Of a DNA stretch of 64,000 nucleotides, positions 38,149 through 47,685 are shown one piece after another (the first letter of the stretch is position 1; every line of letters begins with the position of its first letter). This DNA comes from an uncultured Clostridia bacterium (GTDB lineage: Bacteria > Bacillota > Clostridia > Oscillospirales > Ruminococcaceae). A model generated the notes under the pieces. It was given only the letters and a program-made list of their open reading frames with translations, was not told the origin of the DNA and made no database searches. Location: assembly GCA_947630845.1 (NCBI GenBank), contig CANRJB010000011.1, positions 1 through 64,000 of the forward strand, written 5' to 3'. The translations under genes were made by a program, and so were the position numbers.

Positions 38149-38173
38149 GGGACGCTGCATGTGACAGCGTCCC
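38149..38173 (+). other. Intergenic hairpin 2 just upstream of the GH30 gene
   Basis: GGGACGCTG-CATGTGA-CAGCGTCCC, perfect 9-bp stem without a T-tract. Confidence 0.7.
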
Positions 38174-38200
38174 ACTCCCCTATGAGGAAAGGAGTTTCAG

Positions 38201-41086
38201 ATGAAAATTGCATCGAAAGTCACGGCATTGCTTTCAGCGGCATCTATGCTGTTGACAATGTCGTCTTTATTTCCGGCAGTGACGGCACAGGCAGCAGATG
38301 CATGTGTGATCGACAGCGGAACAGAGTATCAGCTCATCCGTGGTTTCGGCGGCATGAATCTTCCCGAATGGACGGGTTCTGACCTCACGGATGCACAGCG
38401 GAAAACCGCCTTCGGCAACGGTGATAATGAACTTGGTCTGACGGTACTGCGTGTGTTTGTCAACCCCGACAGCAGCCAGTGGAATAAATGTCTGCCGACT
38501 GCACAGTATGCCAGCAAAATGGGCGCATATGTCTTTGCAACCCCGTGGGAGCCGCCGTCAAATCTGGCAGCATCCGGCGGAGTGGGCACTCTGCAAGGAA
38601 AACTGAATCTGCCGGCATCCAACTATGCTGCTTATGCCAAGCACCTCAATGACTTCGGCACATTCATGAAGCAGAATAATGTTGACCTCTACTCCATCTC
38701 CGTGCAGAATGAGCCGGACTACGCAAGCGAGTGGACAGCATGGACACCCGAACAGACGACAGCTTTCATTGCCGACTACGGTGACCAGATCACTTCCACA
38801 CGTCTCATGTCTCCGGAATCCTTCCAGTACGGCGCATGGAACAACGGCAAGGATTATTATAAGAATATCCTCAACAATGCCAAAGCTTTCGCTAACTGCG
38901 ACCTCTTTGGTACACATATGTACGGCACGCCAAGAAGTGCAATGGACTTCCCCGACCTTGAAAATTCCGGCAAGGAGATCTGGATGACAGAGGTCTATGT
39001 CCCCAACAGTGAAGCCGATTCTGCCAACCGCTATCCGGAGGCACTGCAAGTATCTGAGAATATCCATAATGCCCTTGTTGTCGGCAATATGAGTGCCTAC
39101 ACATGGTGGTATATCCGCAGAAGCTACGGTCTGATGACGGAGGACGGCAAGATCTCCAAGCGTGGTTACTGCATGGCACAGTATTCCAAATTCGTCCGTC
39201 CCGGCAATGTCCGCATCGCTGCGACCGAATCGCCGCAGGATGGTGTCTATGTCTCCGCTTTCAAGAATGATGAAGGTGAGATCGAGATCGTTGCCATCAA
39301 CAAAAGCGAGAAAGAGTATACACAGCAGTTCACTCTGAGCAGCGGCGAGACAATTTCCGAAGTTGACAGATACAGAACATCCGCAAGCGAGAACCTTGCG
39401 CTTACTGCCGATATGGACAATAACGGCACAGGTTTCTATTCACAGCTTCCGGCAAACAGTGTTTCCACCTTCGTGGTAACGACCGGAAACGGTTCTTCTA
39501 CACCGTCGGTAGATGATGACGGCTACTACTTCCACGATACCTTCGAGGGAGATACCTTTACATGGACGGGCAGAGGTGCTGCATCCGTTGAGCTGTCCGG
39601 CAGAACGAATTATGCCGGTGACGAGGCTCTGCTGATCTCCGGCAGAACTTCCGCATGGCACGGCGGTACTAAGTCCATCAGCCAGAAGGTGTTCAAGCCC
39701 GGTACAGCATACAGCTTCAGCGTGGATGCCACCTACCTTGATGGCGACAACGAGACGGACACCATCTCCTTTAAGCTCCAGTATGTCGGAAGTGACGGCG
39801 AAACACACTATGACACCATCGCAGAAGCCAAGACTATGAAGGGAACATGGGTGCAGCTTGCCAACGAGAGCTACGTCATTCCGGAGGGTGCGAGTGACCT
39901 CATGATCTATGTGGAAACGCCCGAAACGACCAATAACCTTTACATCGACGAAGCCATCGGCGCACCGGAGGGAACAAAGATCCCGGGCGCAGGGATCCCG
40001 GAAATCACCGTTCCTGTTGATCCGGTGACGACCCGTGGTGATGTGAATGCGGACGGGAAAATCAATGCCTTTGACCTTGCAATGCTCAAGAAGATCGTGA
40101 TCAATGGCGGCACAAACAAGGCTGCTGATGTGGACGGCAATGGCAAGGTAGAGATGAATGACTGTGTTCTGATGTACAAGTATCTGCACAAGCTCATTGA
40201 TGCATTCCCGGAAGCACAGGTTGAACCTGAGCCAGACGACCCCGTACAGCCTACAGAAAATTCCGGCAGCGGACTGAACCTGAGCCGTGAAGAATTTACT
40301 GCATGGGCAAGTGCGCAGCTTGCGGATTCTGAGACGGCTGATTCCAAGACCGAAAAAGCCGGCGTGCAGTATGGCACGATCGAGCAGAAGAGCTACTATT
40401 CAGCATTCTGCGGACGTGAGAAGAAGTACAATGTCCTGCTTCCTGCCGGTTATTCCAAAGATAAGCAGTACCCTGTACTCTATGTGATGCACGGTTACTG
40501 GGAGAATCAGGACAGAATGATCATCGAGGGCAACTCCACCATGTATACAAGGCAGATCATCGGCAATGCGATTGCGGAAGGTGCTGCGGAGGATATGATC
40601 GTTGTATTCCCGTACATCTATTCGAGTCAGACACAGGATGACTGCTCTGCCATGGACGATGCCAACAATCTGGCATATGACAACTTCGATACTGTCCTCA
40701 CCACTGAGCTGATGCCTTTGATCGAGAAGGAGTACAGCGTCAAGACCGGTAAGGAGAACACTGCCATCACGGGCTTTTCTATGGGCGGCAGAGAGTCTCT
40801 CAACATCGGCATGAAGCATCCTGACCTGTTTGGTTATGTCGGAGCGATCTGTCCTGCACCGGGTGCATCCGGTTCATGGACGTTTACCACCGACACGCCC
40901 TACCTTGTCTACATCACAGCAGGCGGAAATGATACCGTTGTCTATTCCACACCGGAAGGCTATCACAATAATTTCAACACCAACGGCGTTCCGCACATCT
41001 GGCATTACTACCAGAACGGCTATCACGGCGACAACAGCATCCATGCACATCTGTATAACTTTTGCAGATTTGTGTTCAAAAACTGA
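38201..41086 (+). CDS. Cellulosomal bifunctional enzyme: GH30 (glucuronoxylanase-like), CBM22-like, dockerin, CE1-type esterase
   Basis: GH30 RGFGGMNLPEW, SVQNEPDY, WMTEVYV; dockerin GDVNADGKINAFDLAMLKKIVI...ADVDGNGKVEMNDCVLMYKYLHK; esterase GFSMGGRESLNIG. Confidence 0.9.
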   Translation: MKIASKVTALLSAASMLLTMSSLFPAVTAQAADACVIDSGTEYQLIRGFGGMNLPEWTGSDLTDAQRKTAFGNGDNELGLTVLRVFVNPDSSQWNKCLPTAQYASKMGAYVFATPWEPPSNLAASGGVGTLQGKLNLPASNYAAYAKHLNDFGTFMKQNNVDLYSISVQNEPDYASEWTAWTPEQTTAFIADYGDQITSTRLMSPESFQYGAWNNGKDYYKNILNNAKAFANCDLFGTHMYGTPRSAMDFPDLENSGKEIWMTEVYVPNSEADSANRYPEALQVSENIHNALVVGNMSAYTWWYIRRSYGLMTEDGKISKRGYCMAQYSKFVRPGNVRIAATESPQDGVYVSAFKNDEGEIEIVAINKSEKEYTQQFTLSSGETISEVDRYRTSASENLALTADMDNNGTGFYSQLPANSVSTFVVTTGNGSSTPSVDDDGYYFHDTFEGDTFTWTGRGAASVELSGRTNYAGDEALLISGRTSAWHGGTKSISQKVFKPGTAYSFSVDATYLDGDNETDTISFKLQYVGSDGETHYDTIAEAKTMKGTWVQLANESYVIPEGASDLMIYVETPETTNNLYIDEAIGAPEGTKIPGAGIPEITVPVDPVTTRGDVNADGKINAFDLAMLKKIVINGGTNKAADVDGNGKVEMNDCVLMYKYLHKLIDAFPEAQVEPEPDDPVQPTENSGSGLNLSREEFTAWASAQLADSETADSKTEKAGVQYGTIEQKSYYSAFCGREKKYNVLLPAGYSKDKQYPVLYVMHGYWENQDRMIIEGNSTMYTRQIIGNAIAEGAAEDMIVVFPYIYSSQTQDDCSAMDDANNLAYDNFDTVLTTELMPLIEKEYSVKTGKENTAITGFSMGGRESLNIGMKHPDLFGYVGAICPAPGASGSWTFTTDTPYLVYITAGGNDTVVYSTPEGYHNNFNTNGVPHIWHYYQNGYHGDNSIHAHLYNFCRFVFKN

Positions 41087-41091
41087 TAGCA

Positions 41092-41123
41092 ACATCCCCC
41101 TCTGCACGAACAGAGGGGGATGT
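41092..41123. terminator. Bidirectional terminator
   Basis: ACATCCCCCTCTG-CACGAA-CAGAGGGGGATGT followed by TTTTC; convergent genes. Confidence 0.85.
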
Positions 41124-41180
41124 TTTCATTGTGATCAGGCTAAAACGTCAGCCAAATTTGGATTGCAAATTCTCCATGCC

Positions 41181-42764
41181 CTATATGCTGATTTTCTCAA
41201 TGCAGCAGGTATGCCCCTTATTCTCATCATAGCTGATGCCGACAAGAAGCACCTCACCGGAGTAAAACCGGATGCCATCCGGATACTGCTTCTGTTTGAT
41301 CTGGTCAATGGCAGTACCGGCTGTCATATTTCGTTTCAGCTCAATGATCATGGCTGGAGTACTGCAATTGCTTCTCGGAATGAATACCAGATCGGCAAAG
41401 CCCTTTCCGGCAGGCAGTTCCCGGATAATTTCATAATTTGCTCTTGCGGAATAATAAGCAAGTGCGATCACACAGGCAAGAGAATTTTCATCATTGTATT
41501 TCAGGATGGAGGTGTTTTCCTGATGACTTTGTGCAATCATTTTTGCCACTTTTTCTGCATCACAGCGGAGTGTTGCTTCCAGCAATACATTGGAATCATG
41601 AATTGCCTTCATGACGGATTCCCATCCTTGTGTCACCTCAATAGAGTTGATAAACTCACGCCGTATCTCATGATTGGGAATCCAAGCCTTTTCCTCCTCC
41701 ACATCATAAGTCAGATACCCAAGATGTATCAGTAAGGTCAGAACATCATCCGCATTATGAAATGATGTCATATCGTTCTGAAACCGTGTGACATTGACGG
41801 AGATGTGTTCACCTGCGATCATAGCAGCAATTTTTTCCTGAAGATGGTCAAAATCCATCTCGATCCACACCCTCAGTGCTTCAAAGGTTTCAGTCGAAGT
41901 CCAATAGTTATTAAAGCAATGCCCTGTCATGGACATCACAACGGAACGGGGATTATAAACGGAAATGCCTTTGAGCTGATAGCCGTCATACCAACGTTTG
42001 GTTTCTTCAAAAGACATGTCATATTTCTGACAAAGTGCTTTCACTTCATCCTCTGTAAATCCGGTAAATTCCGCATAGTCACGGGGGTCTGTCATGGAAA
42101 TTTCAGTGAACATATTCAACGCCGAATGCTCACCATATTTTTTGATCGGGAGAATTCCTGTCATATAGGCAAGTGCCACATAGCTCTGATCTTTTAAGAG
42201 GTTACGCAGAAAATCAAGGTAAGTGATCTGCGCCTCCTTGTCCGATTTATGAACACGGAAAATGCAGTCCCACTCGTCTATAATAAATACAAACGGAATT
42301 TTTTTATCTGCATAAATAGCACCGAATACATCCAACAGATCATTCCAGTCAAAACAGTCCACGTCTCCGAATTCACGGTGAAGCTCATGGATGATTCGTT
42401 TGCTGAGCTGCGCAAGAACTCCATCAATGGTTTCAGCTCTCCGGATGAAATTCGCCATATTGATATGAATGACATGGTATTGATTGAGGTGTTTTTCAAA
42501 CGAATCAGCCTTTGCAATTTTCAGCTTGCTGAATAATTCTCTGGAATCACAGCCACGGCTATAATAAGCAGCGAGCATATTAGCAGCCATTGATTTGCCA
42601 AACCGCCGGGGTCTGCTGACACATACAAACCGATTCTCCGAATTGATAATTTTATTGGTCAATGTTATCATTTTGCTTTTGTCAACATAGATTTCTGAAT
42701 TTACAGCCATCTGAAAATCTGTATTTCCCGGATCCAGATAAATTCCCATTCTGATTACCTCCAT
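41181..42764 (-). CDS. AAA-ATPase-like protein with C-terminal PD-(D/E)XK-like domain (DUF1703 family)
   Basis: YLDPGNTDFQMAVNSEIYVDKSKMI...FVCVSRPRRFGKSMAANML; FIIDEWDCIF; C-terminal FADLVFIPRSNCSTPAMIIELK. Confidence 0.88.
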   Translation of the reverse strand: MEVIRMGIYLDPGNTDFQMAVNSEIYVDKSKMITLTNKIINSENRFVCVSRPRRFGKSMAANMLAAYYSRGCDSRELFSKLKIAKADSFEKHLNQYHVIHINMANFIRRAETIDGVLAQLSKRIIHELHREFGDVDCFDWNDLLDVFGAIYADKKIPFVFIIDEWDCIFRVHKSDKEAQITYLDFLRNLLKDQSYVALAYMTGILPIKKYGEHSALNMFTEISMTDPRDYAEFTGFTEDEVKALCQKYDMSFEETKRWYDGYQLKGISVYNPRSVVMSMTGHCFNNYWTSTETFEALRVWIEMDFDHLQEKIAAMIAGEHISVNVTRFQNDMTSFHNADDVLTLLIHLGYLTYDVEEEKAWIPNHEIRREFINSIEVTQGWESVMKAIHDSNVLLEATLRCDAEKVAKMIAQSHQENTSILKYNDENSLACVIALAYYSARANYEIIRELPAGKGFADLVFIPRSNCSTPAMIIELKRNMTAGTAIDQIKQKQYPDGIRFYSGEVLLVGISYDENKGHTCCIEKISI

Positions 42765-42857
42765 CCTTCAAGTTTCCCTTATATATAAGTATAACACAAT
42801 TTTTGCAGAATGTAAAGAACATTATTCAAAAACTGTGTTTTAGGCTACAGACAACAA

Positions 42858-42881
42858 AAAAGACCGATAAATCGGTCTTTT
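42858..42881 (-). terminator. Terminator downstream of the tRNA pair
   Basis: AAAAGACCGAT-TT-ATCGGTCTTTTTT on the minus strand. Confidence 0.8.
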
Positions 42882-42913
42882 GGCGTGTCATCTTTTTTGG
42901 TACACAAACATAG

Positions 42914-42994
42914 TGGGAGAGGATGGATTTGAACCATCGAAGCCGAAGCAACAGATTTACAGTCTGCCCCCTTTGACCACTCGGGAACTCTCCC
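42914..42994 (-). tRNA. tRNA-Tyr (anticodon GTA)
   Basis: Acceptor GGGAGAG/CTCTCCC, anticodon loop CTGTAAA, long variable arm, T-arm GGTTCAAATCC; no encoded CCA. Confidence 0.93.
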
Positions 42995-43021
42995 CTTTAT
43001 GAAAAAGCCATGTCAGGAAAA

Positions 43022-43097
43022 TGGAGCTGGTAGACGGACTCGAACCCCCGACCTGCTGATTACAAATCAGCTGCTCTACCAACTGAGCTATACCAGC
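43022..43097 (-). tRNA. tRNA-Thr (anticodon TGT)
   Basis: Acceptor GCTGGTA/TACCAGC, D-arm TAGCTCAGTTGGTAGAGC, anticodon loop TTTGTAA, GGTTCGAGTCC, encoded CCA. Confidence 0.94.
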
Positions 43098-43181
43098 AGC
43101 CTTTCAGCCTGACGACAATAATTATTATAGCACACCTTCATATCTTTGTCAAGTGTTTTTTTGAATTTTTTCAAAAAAATT

Positions 43182-44201
43182 TTATTCTGCCGAAAGTACC
43201 GCACCCGGATAGTAGTAGGCAAGGATCTCCCTGTAGGTTTTCCCTTCCAGAGCCATCGCATTCGCTCCGTACTGACTCATACCCACGTCATGCCCGTAAC
43301 CATAAGTCGTGAACGTAAACATCCCGTCCGCATAGCCGACAGTGAATGCCGCCGATCGCAGCCCGAAGATGCTGCGCAGCTCCTGCCCCGTAAAGATGCC
43401 GTCCCCCACCGTCTGCCGGAGTACCGTTCCTGCCTCCGATGTCACAGACGTGCCGAACCATCCGGAGGCATCGCCCCCGACCGTCAGCCCCGTGTGTGCC
43501 TGTGTCAGGCGGTTCAGCACCTCCTCTGCCGAAAAACTGATAGTCTCCTCGAACTGCGGCGCATTTCTGTCCGCTGCACTTTCCACCGACCGCAGATATG
43601 CCACCTCACTTCCCCACACATTCTCCGAAGCTTCCGTCCTGCCGCTTGACATTGCATGGAATGCCGCAATGATCGGCTCGTCCTCATACAGCAGCAGCTC
43701 TGGCAGTACCGCATCCACTGCCGCAGATAATTTCTCATAGTATGCCGCATAGTTGCTGCCCCACCGTTCCCGCAGCTCTGCATCTTTCAGAAATGCCTGA
43801 TACTGAACCGGGTCATCCGAAAAATCCGCACCGTTCAGCTCCGGATGCTCTCCTTTCAGCAGACACTGCCGCTCGGCATAGGTATGCGCTGCAACTGCCT
43901 GTGCCTTGAGTGCTTCCGGCTCGAAGGATACCGGCATCTCTGCCCCCACTGCCCCGATCACATAGTCCCGGACACTCACCTCCATGACCTCTCCCGTCTG
44001 CGTACACAACACCTTGTAAACCGGGTTTTCCACAATTTCCTGTTCGATTGTGGAAAACGTCTCCGCATCTGTGGATTCGACAAAATTCGACACTCCCTCT
44101 GCCCCGGCAGGATGCAGCGGCGAGAGCGTATACGCCGGTATCAGGGGCATTGCCGTGAGCAGGGCAGCAAAGAGAATGTACTGTAAAAAGTGTTTTTTCA
44201 T
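43182..44201 (-). CDS. spoIID: SpoIID/LytB domain protein
   Basis: VRDYVIGAVGAEMPVSFEPEALKAQAVAAHTYA...GYGHDVGMSQYGANAMALEGKTYREILAYYYPGA. Confidence 0.9.
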   Translation of the reverse strand: MKKHFLQYILFAALLTAMPLIPAYTLSPLHPAGAEGVSNFVESTDAETFSTIEQEIVENPVYKVLCTQTGEVMEVSVRDYVIGAVGAEMPVSFEPEALKAQAVAAHTYAERQCLLKGEHPELNGADFSDDPVQYQAFLKDAELRERWGSNYAAYYEKLSAAVDAVLPELLLYEDEPIIAAFHAMSSGRTEASENVWGSEVAYLRSVESAADRNAPQFEETISFSAEEVLNRLTQAHTGLTVGGDASGWFGTSVTSEAGTVLRQTVGDGIFTGQELRSIFGLRSAAFTVGYADGMFTFTTYGYGHDVGMSQYGANAMALEGKTYREILAYYYPGAVLSAE

Positions 44202-44232
44202 GGTATCTGTCCTTTCATCCTAAGAAAATTAC

Positions 44233-44261
44233 TTGACTTGTATGCGGAAAAATGCTATAAT
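44233..44261 (+). promoter_or_regulatory. Sigma-A-type promoter of citrate synthase
   Basis: TTGACT, 17 bp, TATAAT. Confidence 0.75.
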
Positions 44262-44306
44262 AGAAACGTATATTTGAAATGTATTCATCATGAAGGAGGC
44301 AGAATC

Positions 44307-45665
44307 ATGAGCAAGGTGTTTTCTAATTCCGCTATGCAAAGTTTATGCGAGGAGTTGAAAGAAAATTCCCGCATCGACCCTTCTCTTTATCCGAAATTCC
44401 ATGTCAAGCGTGGACTGCGGCGCAGTGACGGTACCGGCGTGCTTGCCGGTCTGACCAATATCTGCAATGTACACGGTTATGTGGTCAATGAGGGTGAAGT
44501 AGAGCCGATACCGGGCGAACTGATCTACCGTGGCTACAACATCTATGACCTCGTCCGCAATGCCCAGACAGAGAAACGCTTTGGCTATGAGGAAACTGCC
44601 TATCTGCTGCTGTTCGGCGAACTGCCCACGGCAGATCAGCTTGAAGCCTTCAACCACTACCTCTCCATGAACCGTGAATTGCCTTCCGGCTTTGTGGTGG
44701 ATATGATGATGAAAGCTCCGTCCATCAATATCATGAACAAGCTGGCACGTTCCATCCTTGCGCTCTATTCCTACAATGACAGTGACTGCGAGGACACCAG
44801 CCTTGAAGCCGAGATGCGCACTGCCATCGGACTGCTTGCCAAGATGCCCATCATCATGGTCAATGCCTATCAGGTCAAGCGCAAGCATTTCGACAACCAG
44901 ACTCTTTTCATGCATCCCCTGCGTCCGGGTGAACAGACTGCCGAGACGATCCTCTCCATGCTGCGCCCCGACCGGGAATATACCCCCGAAGAGGCACAGC
45001 TCCTTGACTGCATGCTGATGCTCCATGCCGAGCATGGCGGCGGCAATAATTCCACCTTTACCTGCCGTGTCCTGACCTCATCCGGAACGGATGCCTATTC
45101 GGCATATTCCGGAGCTGTCTGCTCCCTGAAAGGATCCCGTCACGGCGGTGCCAATATCAAAGTTTCCCGCCAGTTGGAAGAGTGCAAAGCCAATATCAGG
45201 CACTGGGACAATGAGGGCGAAGTCGCTGATTACATCCGCAAGATCCTGCGCAAGGAAGCCGGAGATGGTTCAGGTCTGGTCTATGGCATGGGTCATGCGG
45301 TCTATACCCTGTCCGACCCGAGGGCAGTCATCCTGAAAAAGAAGGCATTCCGCCTTGCGGAGGGCAAAGAGATCGAAGCCGAATTTCATCTGCTCGACAC
45401 CATCGAACGCCTGACGCCCATTCTCATGAAGGAGGAGAGGGGCATTGAAAAGGCGATCTGTGCGAATGTGGACATGTATTCCGGGCTTGTCTACCGGATG
45501 CTGCGCATTCCGGAGGAGCTGTATACACCGCTGTTTGCCGTTTCCCGTATGGCAGGCTGGGCAGCACACAGAATGGAGGAGCTGCTGACCGGCGGCAGGA
45601 TCATCCGCCCGGCATATAAGGCACTCCAGAAGAAGAAACCCTATGTTGTGCTTTCCGAACGCTAA
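44307..45665 (+). CDS. gltA: Citrate synthase
   Basis: ELIYRGYNIYDL, HAEHGGGNNSTFTCRVLTSSGTDAYSA, GSRHGGAN, GMGHAVYTLSDPRA. Start reset to ATG 44307 with GGAGG. Confidence 0.93.
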   Translation: MSKVFSNSAMQSLCEELKENSRIDPSLYPKFHVKRGLRRSDGTGVLAGLTNICNVHGYVVNEGEVEPIPGELIYRGYNIYDLVRNAQTEKRFGYEETAYLLLFGELPTADQLEAFNHYLSMNRELPSGFVVDMMMKAPSINIMNKLARSILALYSYNDSDCEDTSLEAEMRTAIGLLAKMPIIMVNAYQVKRKHFDNQTLFMHPLRPGEQTAETILSMLRPDREYTPEEAQLLDCMLMLHAEHGGGNNSTFTCRVLTSSGTDAYSAYSGAVCSLKGSRHGGANIKVSRQLEECKANIRHWDNEGEVADYIRKILRKEAGDGSGLVYGMGHAVYTLSDPRAVILKKKAFRLAEGKEIEAEFHLLDTIERLTPILMKEERGIEKAICANVDMYSGLVYRMLRIPEELYTPLFAVSRMAGWAAHRMEELLTGGRIIRPAYKALQKKKPYVVLSER

Positions 45666-46962
45666 GCATCTGCTGCGGCTGGCAGCACTGATGATGGCAT
45701 TCTGTCTGACGGGATGTTCTGTGGGGGTGAACGTGGACACCATGCTCACTCCCCCGAAGCTGAGTACGCAGCAGGAACAGATCTATCAGGCACTTGTGGA
45801 TACGACCGGTTCAGACATCCGGTTGAAATACCCGAAGCAGGGCAGCTATCTGTCCGCTTTCATCATCGAGGACATTGACGGCGATGATCTGGAGGAAGCA
45901 ATCGTATTCTATGAGAAGAACACGCTTGCCACAACAGACCTGCGCATCAACATCCTTGACTGCATTGATAATGAGTGGTTCTCCATCTGTGACCGGAGTG
46001 CGGAGGGGTCAGAGATCGAAAAGGTCGTCATCTCGCCGCTTGGCTCAAATGACCGCATGAATATCATCGTCGGTTATTCCACCTCGAACCAGTCGGAGAA
46101 ATATTTGTCCGTCTACACCTACAGCGAGGAATACCTCAATGAGACGTTCACCCACAGCTATGCAAGTTTCGATGTGGCAGATTCCGGCAGCGGCAATGCC
46201 AATCCTGACCTGATCTTGCTTGGGGCAGCTTCTTCGGGATCGGCATATGCGGCAGTCTACCGGTTGGCAGAGGATGGCATTTACCATGAATACCGCTATG
46301 ACTTCCGTGATAACTACACCGACTACAGCCAGATTCTCTATGGCACAATGCCCGACGGGAGAGTTGCGCTCTATATTGATGCCCTGACAGGCACGTCCAA
46401 TGTCCAGACAGAGATCGTGAGCATGGAGGACACACAGCTTGTCAATCTGCTTGAACGCTGCGGCAGGAAGGCAGAGGACACTGTGCGCCGGGTAGGACTG
46501 GGCTGTCTCGATGTGGACGGAGACGGCGTGCCGGAGATCCCGGTACAGTCTGTCTTTCTGGGGTATGAGAGTGCTGCCGAATCCGAACAGATGCGGCAGA
46601 CACGCTGGATGATGATGGAGAATGAACGTATCTATACAGAACACTACAGCTATTACAGCACCAGCCGTGGTTACTGTTTCCTGTTTCCGGAGGAATGGCA
46701 GAACAAGGTAACAGTCCGGTATGATACAGTCAGCGGGGAGACACAGTTTGTTGCCTACAGCGGCGAATGGACGGATGATATGCCCGTGCTGCTGCGGCTC
46801 TATGTTGCCTATGACGAGGCTGACCGCAACGAGCATCTCGACGACGGATTCCGGCTGATGCACAGCAAGGGGACAGCAAGCTATCTGGTGCGTGCGGAAC
46901 AGGACGAGGAGCTTTCCGTCACATTCGGAAGTCTGCTGCTCTGTTTCCGTTTTTTGAACTGA
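45643..46962 (+). CDS. Lipoprotein of unknown function
   Basis: Signal peptide with lipobox AFCLTGCSV; starts within the 3' end of citrate synthase, upstream of the two-component genes. Confidence 0.8.
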   Translation: MLCFPNAKHLLRLAALMMAFCLTGCSVGVNVDTMLTPPKLSTQQEQIYQALVDTTGSDIRLKYPKQGSYLSAFIIEDIDGDDLEEAIVFYEKNTLATTDLRINILDCIDNEWFSICDRSAEGSEIEKVVISPLGSNDRMNIIVGYSTSNQSEKYLSVYTYSEEYLNETFTHSYASFDVADSGSGNANPDLILLGAASSGSAYAAVYRLAEDGIYHEYRYDFRDNYTDYSQILYGTMPDGRVALYIDALTGTSNVQTEIVSMEDTQLVNLLERCGRKAEDTVRRVGLGCLDVDGDGVPEIPVQSVFLGYESAAESEQMRQTRWMMMENERIYTEHYSYYSTSRGYCFLFPEEWQNKVTVRYDTVSGETQFVAYSGEWTDDMPVLLRLYVAYDEADRNEHLDDGFRLMHSKGTASYLVRAEQDEELSVTFGSLLLCFRFLN

Positions 46963-46983
46963 TGAAATAAAGGAGAGAAACCA

Positions 46984-47685
46984 ATGAAACGTATTCTTGT
47001 TTGTGAAGATGAAGATGTCATCCGGGACTGTGTGGTCATCAACCTGAAGCGTGCCGGTTATGAAGTGGTGGATGTAAACAGCGGCGAATCGGCATTGCAG
47101 AAATTTGATGAGGAGAACGGCAACTTTGATATTGTACTCCTTGACATCATGATGCCCGGCATTGACGGGTTCACGGTCTGCAAGCGGCTGCGTGAGAAAA
47201 GCTCCACGCTCGGCATCATCATGCTGACCGCACGGACACAGGAAATGGACAAGGTCAGCGGCTTGATGATCGGCGCAGATGATTATATCACCAAGCCCTT
47301 CTCCCTGTCGGAACTGACAGCAAGGGTGGATGCCATCTACCGGCGTGTGTGCATGAGTTTCATCCATGATGATTCCAGCCCCGTGATCGAGTCCGGACCG
47401 TTCACCCTGAACCTGAAAAGCCGCACAGTCTCCAAGAACGGCAAGCCCATTGACCTGACGCAGGTGGAGTATCAGATCCTTGAATACTTCATGAACAACA
47501 AGAATACTGCCCTTGACAGAGCCAGCATTCTGGCGCATATCTGGGGTGAGAACTATTACGGCGACTATAAGATCGTGGACGTGAACATCCGCCGCATCCG
47601 GCTGAAGATCGAGGATGAACCGTCCAATCCGCAGTATATCGTCACCATCTGGGGCTATGGCTACAAGTGGAATGACAAGGCGTAA
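46984..47685 (+). CDS. OmpR/PhoB-family response regulator
   Basis: VCEDEDVIRD, DIVLLDIMMPGIDGF, C-terminal winged helix RIRLKIEDEPSNPQYIVTIWGYGYKW. Confidence 0.95.
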   Translation: MKRILVCEDEDVIRDCVVINLKRAGYEVVDVNSGESALQKFDEENGNFDIVLLDIMMPGIDGFTVCKRLREKSSTLGIIMLTARTQEMDKVSGLMIGADDYITKPFSLSELTARVDAIYRRVCMSFIHDDSSPVIESGPFTLNLKSRTVSKNGKPIDLTQVEYQILEYFMNNKNTALDRASILAHIWGENYYGDYKIVDVNIRRIRLKIEDEPSNPQYIVTIWGYGYKWNDKA

